Assembly (NCBI GenBank): GCA_009926625.1
Contig: RFON01000028.1
Span: forward strand, 1-36,852
Reading direction: 5' to 3'
DNA length: 36,852 nt
Origin: Planctomycetota bacterium
GTDB lineage: Bacteria; Planctomycetota; Phycisphaerae; Phycisphaerales; SM1A02
Below are positions 9,032 to 16,213 of this stretch, in pieces; positions within the stretch are counted from its first letter, which is position 1; each line of letters opens with the position of its first letter. The position numbers and the translations under genes are program-made. The notes under the pieces are model-generated. The model was not told where the DNA came from. It saw nothing but the letters and a program-made list of their open reading frames with translations, and did not search any database.

Positions 9032-10011
9032 CAGCCTAACCGTGAGCTGTTGCATCGATGCTTCAGCGCGAACGCAGCGGTGAAGGTCGAGCCCGCAGCA
9101 ACGATTGGCGCGCCGGTCACCAGCGCATTCGTTGTGGCAGTCATCGGTTCGATCGCCGCAAAGGCGGCACCCGCCGGCGAGTACACCTGCATGAATCGCC
9201 AGCCACTTTGCAGGTGAACTTCGGTTGTGCAGGTTTCGCCGCGCAGCGATGCAACCAACCCTGGCGCATCGGACGCGTTGGATGGCAACTCGTACAGCGC
9301 GTCCTGCCCCCCGCCCACCTGCTCCTGGTGCGGCGGGCCTGGAACTGGCTCGGCTGCGCCGCTTGGAAGGCCTGTCCTGTCAAGCGACCAGCGGCGCGCA
9401 GCGGGCAGGTCAATCCGATCCATGCGCGGCGTTGGCTGCGAACGCGACGATTCGCCGTCGCCCGCGGGCTCGCCCGCATCCGCCGCGAGGTAGGGATGCC
9501 ATCCGAAGGCGATGGGCACATCGCACCCGCCGTCCGCGCGCACCTGCACCTCCACATCGAGCACGGCGTTCACCCCGTCTCCGCCAAGTCGCCACGAAAC
9601 GCCGAGCGAATGTGGAAAGGGGAATGCCTGCATCAGTTCGGCATGAGCATCCCAGCGAATCCGCGCGTGCAACTCGTGTGATGTTGGCTGCTCCAGTTCC
9701 CAGCGCTGCCAGCGCAGCAAGAGCCCGTGAATCGGAAGTCCGTTCCCGTCACGCTTGAGATTGGGAAAGCGCGCGAGATCGACCGAACGACCAGCTACTT
9801 CGAATCGGTCCTTGGACAGCCGATTGGCGTATGGGTAGAGCAGCGGGATGCCGCCCGTGCGCGTCGATGCGAGGAACGCGGGAAGCGTGTCTGGGAGCGT
9901 GAGGCACTCGCGGCCCGAGATCGACCACGAAGTGGCAACGCACCCTGCCACGGGATGCACGATCAGGCGCTGGTCATGATGCGCATGATCAAGAACGATT
10001 GGTGCGTTCAT
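9031..10011 (-). CDS. Aldose 1-epimerase (galactose mutarotase-like)
   Basis: A 326-residue protein of the galactose-mutarotase-like superfamily, which interconverts alpha and beta anomers of sugars. Visible family motifs are GIPLLYPYANRL (54-65), IHGLLL with His95, FGWHPYL with His172, and a late IEPMT in which the Glu matches the general base of the family. It is slightly shorter than typical GalM. The subgroup could equally be a hexose-6-phosphate epimerase, so no symbol is given. The ATG at 10011 is preceded, after exactly 6 nt, by TAGCCT and has no Shine-Dalgarno, suggesting a leaderless mRNA. The gene is divergent from btpA and coupled to the SDR. Confidence 0.82.
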   Translation of the reverse strand: MNAPIVLDHAHHDQRLIVHPVAGCVATSWSISGRECLTLPDTLPAFLASTRTGGIPLLYPYANRLSKDRFEVAGRSVDLARFPNLKRDGNGLPIHGLLLRWQRWELEQPTSHELHARIRWDAHAELMQAFPFPHSLGVSWRLGGDGVNAVLDVEVQVRADGGCDVPIAFGWHPYLAADAGEPAGDGESSRSQPTPRMDRIDLPAARRWSLDRTGLPSGAAEPVPGPPHQEQVGGGQDALYELPSNASDAPGLVASLRGETCTTEVHLQSGWRFMQVYSPAGAAFAAIEPMTATTNALVTGAPIVAAGSTFTAAFALKHRCNSSRLG

Positions 10012-10017
10012 GCGACG

Positions 10018-10023
10018 AGGCTA
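10018..10023 (-). promoter_or_regulatory. -10 element TAGCCT for a leaderless aldose-epimerase mRNA
   Basis: TAGCCT ends 6 nt before the ATG on the minus strand, which places the expected transcription start on the A of the ATG. No SD is present. Confidence 0.5.
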
Positions 10024-10045
10024 ACGCGTCCCCTGCGCGCTGGGC

Positions 10046-10051
10046 TATCTT
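10046..10051 (+). promoter_or_regulatory. Candidate -10 element TATCTT for the btpA operon
   Basis: TATCTT lies 25 nt before the ATG at 10077, back to back with the divergent TAGCCT element. No clear -35 is seen. Confidence 0.35.
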
Positions 10052-10076
10052 GGCGGCGCTCCGACCGCTGAACCCC

Positions 10077-10886
10077 ATGAACGCGACACCAATGTTCACT
10101 CGCCCGCACGCGCTCGTGGGGATGGTCCACCTTCGCGCGCTTCCGGGAACGCCGCGGAGCCGATTGACGATGCGCGAGATCGTCGCCACGGCGGTCGCTG
10201 AAGCGCGGCAACTTGCCGCTGCCGGCTTCGACGCGCTGCTCGTGGAAAACATGCACGATGTTCCCTATGTCCCCGACGCATCGGGCGCAGACACCGTGGC
10301 CCCGTTTGCGGTGGCCGCGGCTGCGGTTGTCGATGCGGTGAAGGTGCCCGTAGGCCTGCAAGTGCTCTCTGGCGCGAACGCCGCTGCGCTGGCCATCGCG
10401 CACGCGGCTGGCGCGGCGTTCATCCGCGCTGAGGGATTCGTCTTCGCCGCCGTAGCGGATGAGGGGTTGGTGGCGACGGGCTGCGCCGGCTCACTGCTGC
10501 GGGAACGCCGCCGCCTCGGCGCGGAGGGCATCCGCGTGTTCGCCGACTGCCGCAAGAAGCACGCCTCGCACGCGCTGACGGGCGACTTGGACATTGCCGC
10601 CTGGGTCCGTGCTGCGGAGTTCTTCGCCGCCGATGGAGTCATCATCACCGGCGAGGTGACTGCGTTGCCACCCGATCAGGCGGAACTGCGCAGCGCCCGC
10701 GCCGCGGCGCTTGGACCGCTGCTCGTGGGCAGCGGCACGACCCCTGAAAATGTGGCGGACATCCTCGCGCTTGCCGATGCAGCCATCGTGGGCAGCACAC
10801 TCAAGCGCGGCGGCATGTGGAGCAACGAACTCGATGCGGAGCGCATCGAATCGCTCGTTCGCGCGCGCGACCGCATTCGTGCTTAG
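10077..10886 (+). CDS. BtpA/SgcQ family protein
   Basis: A 269-residue TIM-barrel-like protein with the BtpA/SgcQ signatures VGMVHLRALPG near the N-terminus, GFDALLVENMHDVPY, FIRAEGF, VFADCRKKHAS and a C-terminal LLVGSGTTPENV with AIVGSTLKRGG, which looks like a phosphate-binding end of a barrel. Cyanobacterial BtpA is linked to photosystem I stability and SgcQ lies in a sugar cluster. Neither role fits a planctomycete directly, so I infer only a barrel enzyme or binding protein of unknown substrate. The start at 10077 is preferred over the ATG at 10092 for length. It is the first gene of a four-gene run; the aminotransferase begins 19 nt after its stop. Confidence 0.88.
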   Translation: MNATPMFTRPHALVGMVHLRALPGTPRSRLTMREIVATAVAEARQLAAAGFDALLVENMHDVPYVPDASGADTVAPFAVAAAAVVDAVKVPVGLQVLSGANAAALAIAHAAGAAFIRAEGFVFAAVADEGLVATGCAGSLLRERRRLGAEGIRVFADCRKKHASHALTGDLDIAAWVRAAEFFAADGVIITGEVTALPPDQAELRSARAAALGPLLVGSGTTPENVADILALADAAIVGSTLKRGGMWSNELDAERIESLVRARDRIRA

Positions 10887-10905
10887 GTCGGAAGGCGTTC
10901 ACGCG

Positions 10906-11904
10906 ATGGTGAGCAAAGACCAAGGCTGCAACGATGCGGGCACCGCGCGTGAAGCGCTCGTGTGGCTCGGAGGCGAAGTCCTGCCGATTTCACGAGCGCG
11001 CATCAGCCCGCTCGACCGCGGGTTCCTCTTCGGCGATGGCGTGTATGAAGTGGTGCGGTTCTTCAGCGGCGTCGGCATCGGACTCGACCTCCATGTTGCG
11101 CGGCTCGGTGCAAGCCTTTCGCAGTTGCGCATCAGCGGACTGGATCCTGCGTGCCTGCGGACGATCTCGCGCACGCTGCTCGACGCGAACGGGCTGACGG
11201 ACGCGGCTGTCTATCTGCAAGTCAGCCGCGGGACTGCGAGCGTTCGCAGCCACATTCCCCCAGCAGGAATCGAGCCGACGATCTTCGCGGTCGCTACCCC
11301 GTGCGGCGGGCTGGAGGAACTCGAACGCATCACGACCGTGCACTGCGCTGCGGCGCGCGATGAGCGGTGGCTCCGCTGTGCGATCAAGTCGACCTCGCTG
11401 CTCGGCAGTGTGCTGCCGATGGTCGAGCACTCGGCCACGGGAGCCGAAGAGGTCATCCTGGTCCGTGACGGGCTCGTCAGCGAGGGGACATCCTCGAATG
11501 TCTTCGTCGAGGTCGATGGTGTTCTCGTCACGCCGCCCTTGAATTCAGAGCCGTCGATTCTTCACGGCGTCATGCGGACGCGACTGCTCGAGGGCTGTAT
11601 CCGCGGTGGGGTGCCCTGTGCGGTCCGCCCAGTGACCGAAGCGCAGCTGCATGCTTCGCGCGAAGTCATCGTCACGGCGAGCAAGCGGATTTACTCCGCC
11701 GTGACGCGCCTGGGAGACCAGCCCGTCGGCGATGGAACGATCGGCCCGCTCGCACGGCGCGCGCATGCTGCGCTGTTGACGCGCCTGCGCGATGAAGTCG
11801 CGGTTGGAGCCGCCTGCGTGGACGACTCCATCGCGGGTCCAAGCGCCTCCGCCACTTCCGCACGGGACTTGGCAAGTGCAGCCGCTTCTATACTCGCGCC
11901 GTGA
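10906..11904 (+). CDS. Aminotransferase class IV (D-amino-acid / branched-chain type)
   Basis: A 332-residue PLP fold-type IV aminotransferase. Motifs include SPLDRGFLFGDGVYEVV, catalytic Lys161 in AIKSTSLLGSVL, and EGTSSNVFVEVDG, which carries the conserved Glu and phosphate-cup residues. IKSTSLLGSVL resembles D-alanine aminotransferases more than IlvE, but substrate is not certain; 4-amino-4-deoxychorismate lyase is another relative. The C-terminal 35 residues are Ala/Ser-rich. The start ATG at 10906 has GGAAGG about 11 nt upstream and follows btpA by 19 nt. Its TGA overlaps the coaX GTG as GTGA. Confidence 0.87.
   Translation: MVSKDQGCNDAGTAREALVWLGGEVLPISRARISPLDRGFLFGDGVYEVVRFFSGVGIGLDLHVARLGASLSQLRISGLDPACLRTISRTLLDANGLTDAAVYLQVSRGTASVRSHIPPAGIEPTIFAVATPCGGLEELERITTVHCAAARDERWLRCAIKSTSLLGSVLPMVEHSATGAEEVILVRDGLVSEGTSSNVFVEVDGVLVTPPLNSEPSILHGVMRTRLLEGCIRGGVPCAVRPVTEAQLHASREVIVTASKRIYSAVTRLGDQPVGDGTIGPLARRAHAALLTRLRDEVAVGAACVDDSIAGPSASATSARDLASAAASILAP
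11889..11894 (+). promoter_or_regulatory. -10 element TATACT inside the aminotransferase gene, before coaX
   Basis: TATACT ends 6 nt before the coaX GTG, so transcription would start at the GTG. TTGGCA at 11869-11874 is a possible -35 but the 14-nt spacer is short. It encodes Ser-Ile-Leu of the upstream gene, using the codon ATA, which should be rare in such GC-rich DNA. Confidence 0.45.
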
Positions 11905-12686
11905 ACGCGCTCATCGCAGTCTCGGTCGGCAACACGCGCACCCAGATCGGTCGCTTCAGCGACCTTCGCGGCGACATCGATGCGAGCGAGAGCGTTCCCA
12001 ACAGCGAGATGGAAGTGGTGCTCGAACGCATCGCACATCACCTGAAGGAGGTGGAGGGCAGCGATGCAGCGGTCGTGATGGCAAGCGTGAATCGCTCGGT
12101 GTCCGATCCACTTCGAGCGCGTGCTGAGGGAAAGTTGGACATCGAGGTCAGCGTGATCGGCGAGGACATCATGCCCGCCATTGCCACGCGACTCGACCCC
12201 GATGCTGCAACGGGCGTCGACAGGCTGCTGTGTGCCTCGGCGGCGTTTTCGCGGCTGAAGCAGGCGTGCGTCATCATTGATGCAGGGACCGCAGTGACAG
12301 TCGACTTCGTGGATGGCGAGGGCACATTCCACGGTGGCGCGATTGCACCTGGTGCGGCGATGCAGTTGCGCGCACTGCACGAACACACCGATGCGCTGCC
12401 GGACATCGCTTTCGAGCCGCCTCCCGAGGAGCCATTTGGGCGCAACACCCGCGAAGCAATGCTGCACGGGGTTTTTCACGGCATCCGTGGTCTCGCGCAG
12501 CGGCTGATCGAACGCTATGCCGATGCGCAAGGCGCTTTCCCCATGGTGATCGTCACCGGCGGTGATGCCCAGCGCATCTTTGAACATGAGCAGTTCGTGG
12601 ACCGCATCGTGCCGGAACTGCTGCTGTTGGGCATCGCGTCGTCCGTTGCGGCCGCAGGTGTGGATGAGCCGGTTGGCGACGATTGA
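11901..12686 (+). CDS. coaX: Type III pantothenate kinase
   Basis: CoaX phosphorylates pantothenate, the first step of coenzyme A synthesis. The 261-residue protein shows the ASKHA-fold motifs: VGNTRTQIG at 9-17, ATGVDRLL at 103-110, IIDAGTAVTVDF with Asp127, GGAIAPG at 145-151, and VTGGDAQRI near the C-terminus. The Asp normally found in the N-terminal D-x-GNT motif is Ser8 here (AVSVGNT); that Asp helps bind metal/phosphate in the family, so activity may be altered or compensated. The GTG start overlaps the aminotransferase stop by 4 nt. The next gene starts 23 nt before its stop. A TATACT promoter element directly precedes it. Confidence 0.92.
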   Translation: MNALIAVSVGNTRTQIGRFSDLRGDIDASESVPNSEMEVVLERIAHHLKEVEGSDAAVVMASVNRSVSDPLRARAEGKLDIEVSVIGEDIMPAIATRLDPDAATGVDRLLCASAAFSRLKQACVIIDAGTAVTVDFVDGEGTFHGGAIAPGAAMQLRALHEHTDALPDIAFEPPPEEPFGRNTREAMLHGVFHGIRGLAQRLIERYADAQGAFPMVIVTGGDAQRIFEHEQFVDRIVPELLLLGIASSVAAAGVDEPVGDD

Positions 12687-13734
12687 CGACGCAGCCGAGG
12701 CGGCGCTGCCGCTGAACGGCGTGCGCCTGCACTGGGAGACCGCGCGCACCGCGGGGGCGATTGCGGTCGCAGCGCTGCGCACAGTCGATGCCGATTCGAT
12801 GGACCGCGCGCTGATCGCCGTTGGCGGCGGCAAGGCCATTGCGATCGGGGCGGTCGTTCAACGCGAACTCGGTGGCATCGATGACGGGGTCATTGCGCGG
12901 AGTGGTCCATGCTGCGCATGGCTGATGCCGCATGGCGGACCATGGTCGTGCGCGCGCCTGCGCGAGTGGCTGGTGGCCCATGGCGCAACCGTCGATGTCC
13001 CGAGCGACCCACGAGAATCTTTTCCAGAGGCGGCGGATGTTGCGGAAGCATCCGCGCTGCACGCGATCGCGTGCGCCGCGAGCCCGCGGGCAGTGCCGCT
13101 GCTGCTTGAGCAATCAGCGCGGTTCCAGCGGGTTGGCGCGCAGTGGCAACCGTCGACCGACGACCTCGCGCGTGCGCGCCGGCTGCGGCACCTGATCGAT
13201 CCGCCGTGCATCGTCTCGGTTGGTCAAGCGAATGTCGGCAAGTCATCGCTGCTGAACGCGCTCGCCGGGCGGTGCGTCGCGATTGCGTTCCATGCGCCAG
13301 GAACGACCCGCGACGCGGTCGCTGCGCAACTGACGCTCGACGGGCTCGTCGCGGACTGGTTCGATACGCCAGGGGTCCGCGACGATGCTGATGCACTGGA
13401 AATCGCAGCCAGAGCGCTGCTCGATCCACTGCTCGCTCGCGCGCAACTGCTGATTGAAGTGTCCGCTCCGGGACGCCCCTGTCCACCCGTGGCGTGCGCA
13501 GCGCCACGGCTTCGCGTCTGCACGCATGCGGACATCGATGGATCGGCGGCTTCCGCCGAATCGCGTTCTGCGGATGTCGCCGTCAGTTGCACCGAGCGCA
13601 CGAGACTCGATGCGCTTGCGCTTGCCGTGCGCCGCGCGCTCGTTCCCGACGCCGACATCGAGTGCTCGCGGCCGTGGGTGATTCAGCCCGCCGCGCCGCC
13701 GCCAAAACCGCTCGGCACGCCTACGCACGAATAG
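12664..13734 (+). CDS. MnmE/TrmE-like GTPase, divergent
   Basis: A 356-residue protein shaped like MnmE, the GTPase that with MnmG modifies tRNA wobble uridines. The N-terminal part keeps a GAIAV start and an HGG (90-92) typical of the MnmE tetrahydrofolate-binding domain. The G domain has G1 GQANVGKSS (187-195, Lys193), G2 PGTTRD and G3 DTPG (Asp234). G4 is degenerate: THAD instead of NKxD. The protein is about 100 residues shorter than MnmE and lacks the C-terminal Cys-x-GK that MnmE needs for catalysis, so it is probably not a working MnmE. The ATG lies within coaX (23-nt overlap), implying coupled translation; GTG at 12658 is an alternative. Its 3' end overlaps fabI by 52 nt. Confidence 0.8.
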   Translation: MSRLATIDDAAEAALPLNGVRLHWETARTAGAIAVAALRTVDADSMDRALIAVGGGKAIAIGAVVQRELGGIDDGVIARSGPCCAWLMPHGGPWSCARLREWLVAHGATVDVPSDPRESFPEAADVAEASALHAIACAASPRAVPLLLEQSARFQRVGAQWQPSTDDLARARRLRHLIDPPCIVSVGQANVGKSSLLNALAGRCVAIAFHAPGTTRDAVAAQLTLDGLVADWFDTPGVRDDADALEIAARALLDPLLARAQLLIEVSAPGRPCPPVACAAPRLRVCTHADIDGSAASAESRSADVAVSCTERTRLDALALAVRRALVPDADIECSRPWVIQPAAPPPKPLGTPTHE

Positions 13735-14492
13735 CCAGCATCGACATGGACGATCTGTCCAGTGATGCCTGATGCGTGCGGCGACAGCAGGAACAGACAG
13801 GCTTCGCCCACCTCGCCCGCGCTGATGTTGCGGCGCATCGGCGCGGTGCGCTCGATCCAGCCGAGAATGTCGCTGAAACCCCCCACCGCCATCGCGCTCA
13901 TCGTGCGCACTGGACCAGCGGACACGGCGTTCACACGAATGCCCTTGGGCCCGAGGTCGGCAGCGAGATATCGCGTGCTCGCCTCAAGCGCCGCCTTGGC
14001 GACCCCCATCACGTTGTAGGCCGCGACCGCCCGCTCGGCGCCGAGGTAACTGAGTGCCACCATTGCTCCGCCGCCAGTCATGAGCGGTGCCGCTCGCTGA
14101 GCCATCGCCACATAGGTGTAAGCGGAAAGGTCGCACGCCTGCGTGAAGACGCCGCGCGGCGTTCCCGTGAACTTGCCCTCCTTCAGCCACTCCTTGTCGC
14201 AGTACGCGATGCAGTGAACGAGGAAGTCGATCGTGCCGAACTCGGATGACACGCGCGAAAAGACCGCATCGAGTTGCTCGTCGCTGCCCGCATCGAGCGG
14301 CATCAACCAGGGGTCAACGACACCGCACTCCTCGAGCGCGCGCCGCGTTCGGCGTTCGCTCTTCTCGCCGGGTAGGTGCGTGAACAGGCACTGTGCGCCT
14401 TCGCGCCTGAGCGCCTGCGTGATGGCTGTCGCGATCGAATGTTCGTTGGCCACGCCGATGACGAGGCCACGCTTTCCCTGCATGGAACCCAT
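13683..14492 (-). CDS. fabI: Enoyl-[acyl-carrier-protein] reductase (NADH), FabI
   Basis: FabI performs the last reduction in each fatty-acid elongation cycle. The 269-residue protein has the FabI-type cofactor motif GVANEHSIA (13-21), the SYLGAERAV stretch with Tyr149, and the YxxxxxxK pair Tyr159/Lys166 in YNVMGVAK, the spacing that separates FabI from other SDRs. NAVSAGPVRT and GITGQIVHVDAGY complete the match. Length is normal. The start is the ATG at 14492; ATG 14483 is possible. No SD is seen, but TACGCT lies 8 nt upstream. It follows tRNA-Arg on the same strand and converges on the MnmE-like gene with 52 nt overlap. Confidence 0.95.
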   Translation of the reverse strand: MGSMQGKRGLVIGVANEHSIATAITQALRREGAQCLFTHLPGEKSERRTRRALEECGVVDPWLMPLDAGSDEQLDAVFSRVSSEFGTIDFLVHCIAYCDKEWLKEGKFTGTPRGVFTQACDLSAYTYVAMAQRAAPLMTGGGAMVALSYLGAERAVAAYNVMGVAKAALEASTRYLAADLGPKGIRVNAVSAGPVRTMSAMAVGGFSDILGWIERTAPMRRNISAGEVGEACLFLLSPHASGITGQIVHVDAGYSCVGVPSGFGGGAAG

Positions 14493-14500
14493 GGCTTCGG

Positions 14501-14506
14501 AGCGTA
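14501..14506 (-). promoter_or_regulatory. Candidate -10 element TACGCT for fabI
   Basis: TACGCT ends 8 nt before the fabI ATG on the minus strand. The predicted leader is 0-3 nt, and no SD is present. Confidence 0.35.
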
Positions 14507-14575
14507 CGGGAAAGAGCGCACTCCCGCGCAGGCCGCGCGCGACAGCGATGGGCGCAGCACTTGAACTGGTCGGAA

Positions 14576-14649
14576 CGCACGCGGTTGGACTCGAACCAAC
14601 GACCCTCGGTTTCGAAGACCGATGCTCTATCCAACTGAGCTACGCATGC
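14576..14649 (-). tRNA. tRNA-Arg (anticodon TCG)
   Basis: Read on the minus strand, a 74-nt cloverleaf is complete. Acceptor GCATGCG pairs with CGCGTGC (one G-U), the D arm contains AGCTCAGTTGGATAGAGC, the anticodon stem is TCGGT/ACCGA with loop CTTCGAA, and the T arm is GTTGG-TTCGAGT-CCAAC. The anticodon TCG lies at 14615-14613 and reads CGA. The CCA end is not encoded (GTTC follows). A TATCCT element ends 12 nt before the 5' end. Confidence 0.95.
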
Positions 14650-14661
14650 GGGTCGCGCGGC

Positions 14662-14667
14662 AGGATA
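14662..14667 (-). promoter_or_regulatory. -10 element TATCCT for tRNA-Arg
   Basis: TATCCT ends 12 nt upstream of the mature tRNA 5' end on the minus strand. A -35 box is not convincing (TCCCCT at 17 nt). Confidence 0.5.
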
Positions 14668-14694
14668 CCGCGGCGCAGCGCGCGAGGGGACGGG

Positions 14695-16011
14695 TCACTC
14701 AGGCGTCACATCGGACTCGCACTCATCAAGCACGCCGTCGCCGTTTCGATCCGCAGAGAGTCCAAGGCGGATCTCGCAGCGATCGGGAATGCCGTTGCCG
14801 TTGCAGTCGCGCACCCAACCTGCCGCAATCTCACACGCATCCACGAGCCCGTTCTCATTGCAGTCGGGATCCGCAGCGTCGGGGACTCCATTGCCGTCAC
14901 AGTCGGACACGCTGCCGCTTGCGATCTCCTGCGAGTCGTCAATGGCGTTTCGATTGCGGTCGGGGAAGCACTCGCCGAGGAATGTCACGCCTGCACGACT
15001 GATCGACGCGCCGAGGTTGGGCGACTGGTGGTCGCCGCACACAAGGGATGTCTCGAGCTGCACCGAGGCATCGCGTCCATCCACGCTCCACGCATCCTGG
15101 CTGCGGTTGGCGGTGAATCGGCATGCGTGGAGCGATGCGTCCCCCCCAGCAATGAAGACACCGCCGCCAGAGCCGGTTGATGTGTTGCGTTCAATGGTGG
15201 CATCAAGGGCGAGAAGCGAACCATCCGCGGCATAGATGCCGCCGCCCCATGCGCCGCTCCTGGTGTTGTTGCCGCTGACGGTCACCTCCACGAGCGTCAC
15301 CGTGCCCGACGATGAATAGATGCCACCGCCGAAGGTGCGCGCGCTGTTGCCGCGCACGACACATCCGACGAGCGTCACGGTCCCCGACTCGTTGCGCAGT
15401 CCACCGCCCGCGAAGTCGGCGCCGTTGCGCTCGAACAGGCATGAGAAGAACTCGCTGTTGCCGCTGCGGTGCACCACGCCGCTCCCCTCATTGCCGTTGA
15501 ACGCACAGCGCCGCGCGGTGATGTTCGCGCGGTCCACGAGCAGCCCGGCGCCGTTCGTTCCAGCCGCACCAAACAACAGCACATTGTCGATCTCGGTTCC
15601 ACACGCCGCGAGCCCCTCGATGGTGAGCACGGGCCTGTCTGGATTCGCCCCCTGAAGCCACGCGGCTGGCGATGCTGCATCACCCTCGCCGCGAATCGTG
15701 AGCCACTTGTCGCGAATGGTCCAGTTGCCCTTGTAGACGCCAGGAGCAACAAGCACCGTGGACCCAGTCGCTGCTGCGTCGATCGCGGTCTGCAGGTCGC
15801 CGAATTCCGATGGGACCCGCAGCGTTCCGCGGATCGATGCAGGTTCGAACTGCGCCGCGAGTCCGTGGCTGACATCGGGGTTCGCCGACGTGCGCGTTGT
15901 CCAGACGCCGTGCACAAACGAGGCAGCCGCGACGGCGCCGCAGAACAGCAGCGCCATCTTCAATGAACGCCTTCCTCCCTGTCCGCCCCTCGCATTCTGC
16001 GTGTGTCCCAT
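14695..16011 (-). CDS. Exported right-handed beta-helix protein with C-terminal calcium-binding-type repeats
   Basis: A 438-residue exported protein. A basic N-terminus and a hydrophobic stretch (MALLFCGAVAAASFVHGV) act as signal peptide or anchor. Residues about 70-110 (VPSEFGDLQTAIDAA, VLVAPGVYKGNWTI) are the usual opening of pectate-lyase-like beta-helices. The body repeats N-G-GGG-I/V-type turns (GGGLRNESGTVTLVGC, GGGIYSSSGTVTLVEV, GGGIYAADG, GGGVFIAGG). The C-terminus has Asp/Asn-rich D-x-N-x-G-x-D repeats (DCDGNGVPDAADPDC, DCNGNGIPDRCE, DRNGDGVLDEC) resembling thrombospondin type 3/dockerin calcium loops. No catalytic residues were identified. The start at 16011 is chosen because AGGAGG lies 9 nt upstream; the ATG at 16020 would touch that SD directly. 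Confidence 0.82.
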   Translation of the reverse strand: MGHTQNARGGQGGRRSLKMALLFCGAVAAASFVHGVWTTRTSANPDVSHGLAAQFEPASIRGTLRVPSEFGDLQTAIDAAATGSTVLVAPGVYKGNWTIRDKWLTIRGEGDAASPAAWLQGANPDRPVLTIEGLAACGTEIDNVLLFGAAGTNGAGLLVDRANITARRCAFNGNEGSGVVHRSGNSEFFSCLFERNGADFAGGGLRNESGTVTLVGCVVRGNSARTFGGGIYSSSGTVTLVEVTVSGNNTRSGAWGGGIYAADGSLLALDATIERNTSTGSGGGVFIAGGDASLHACRFTANRSQDAWSVDGRDASVQLETSLVCGDHQSPNLGASISRAGVTFLGECFPDRNRNAIDDSQEIASGSVSDCDGNGVPDAADPDCNENGLVDACEIAAGWVRDCNGNGIPDRCEIRLGLSADRNGDGVLDECESDVTPE

Positions 16012-16201
16012 GTCGTGCATCCTCCTGAGCGGCATTTCCGGATCCCAATCCTTTCAGAGCGTCGATTTCCTGCTGCGCCGATGCAACCGCAAGCGGCGTG
16101 AAATGACCGAAACTCGTCGGTTGGTTCGGCACGATGCCGGCCCGACTTGTGCCAGACATCCCACTTTCCATGAACTTTTTCGGGAGAGTGCCGTTGCCCC
16201 C

Positions 16202-16207
16202 TACTCT
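16202..16207 (+). promoter_or_regulatory. -10 element TACTCT for the 799-residue lipoprotein gene
   Basis: TACTCT ends exactly 6 nt before the ATG at 16214 and no SD is present, so a leaderless mRNA is expected. Confidence 0.45.
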
Positions 16208-16213
16208 CCGCTG

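Noticed and set aside
15758..16213. In-frame upstream extension of the 799-residue lipoprotein
   Set aside because: It is antisense to the beta-helix gene and would bury the signal peptide; ATG 16214 has a TACTCT element 6 nt upstream.
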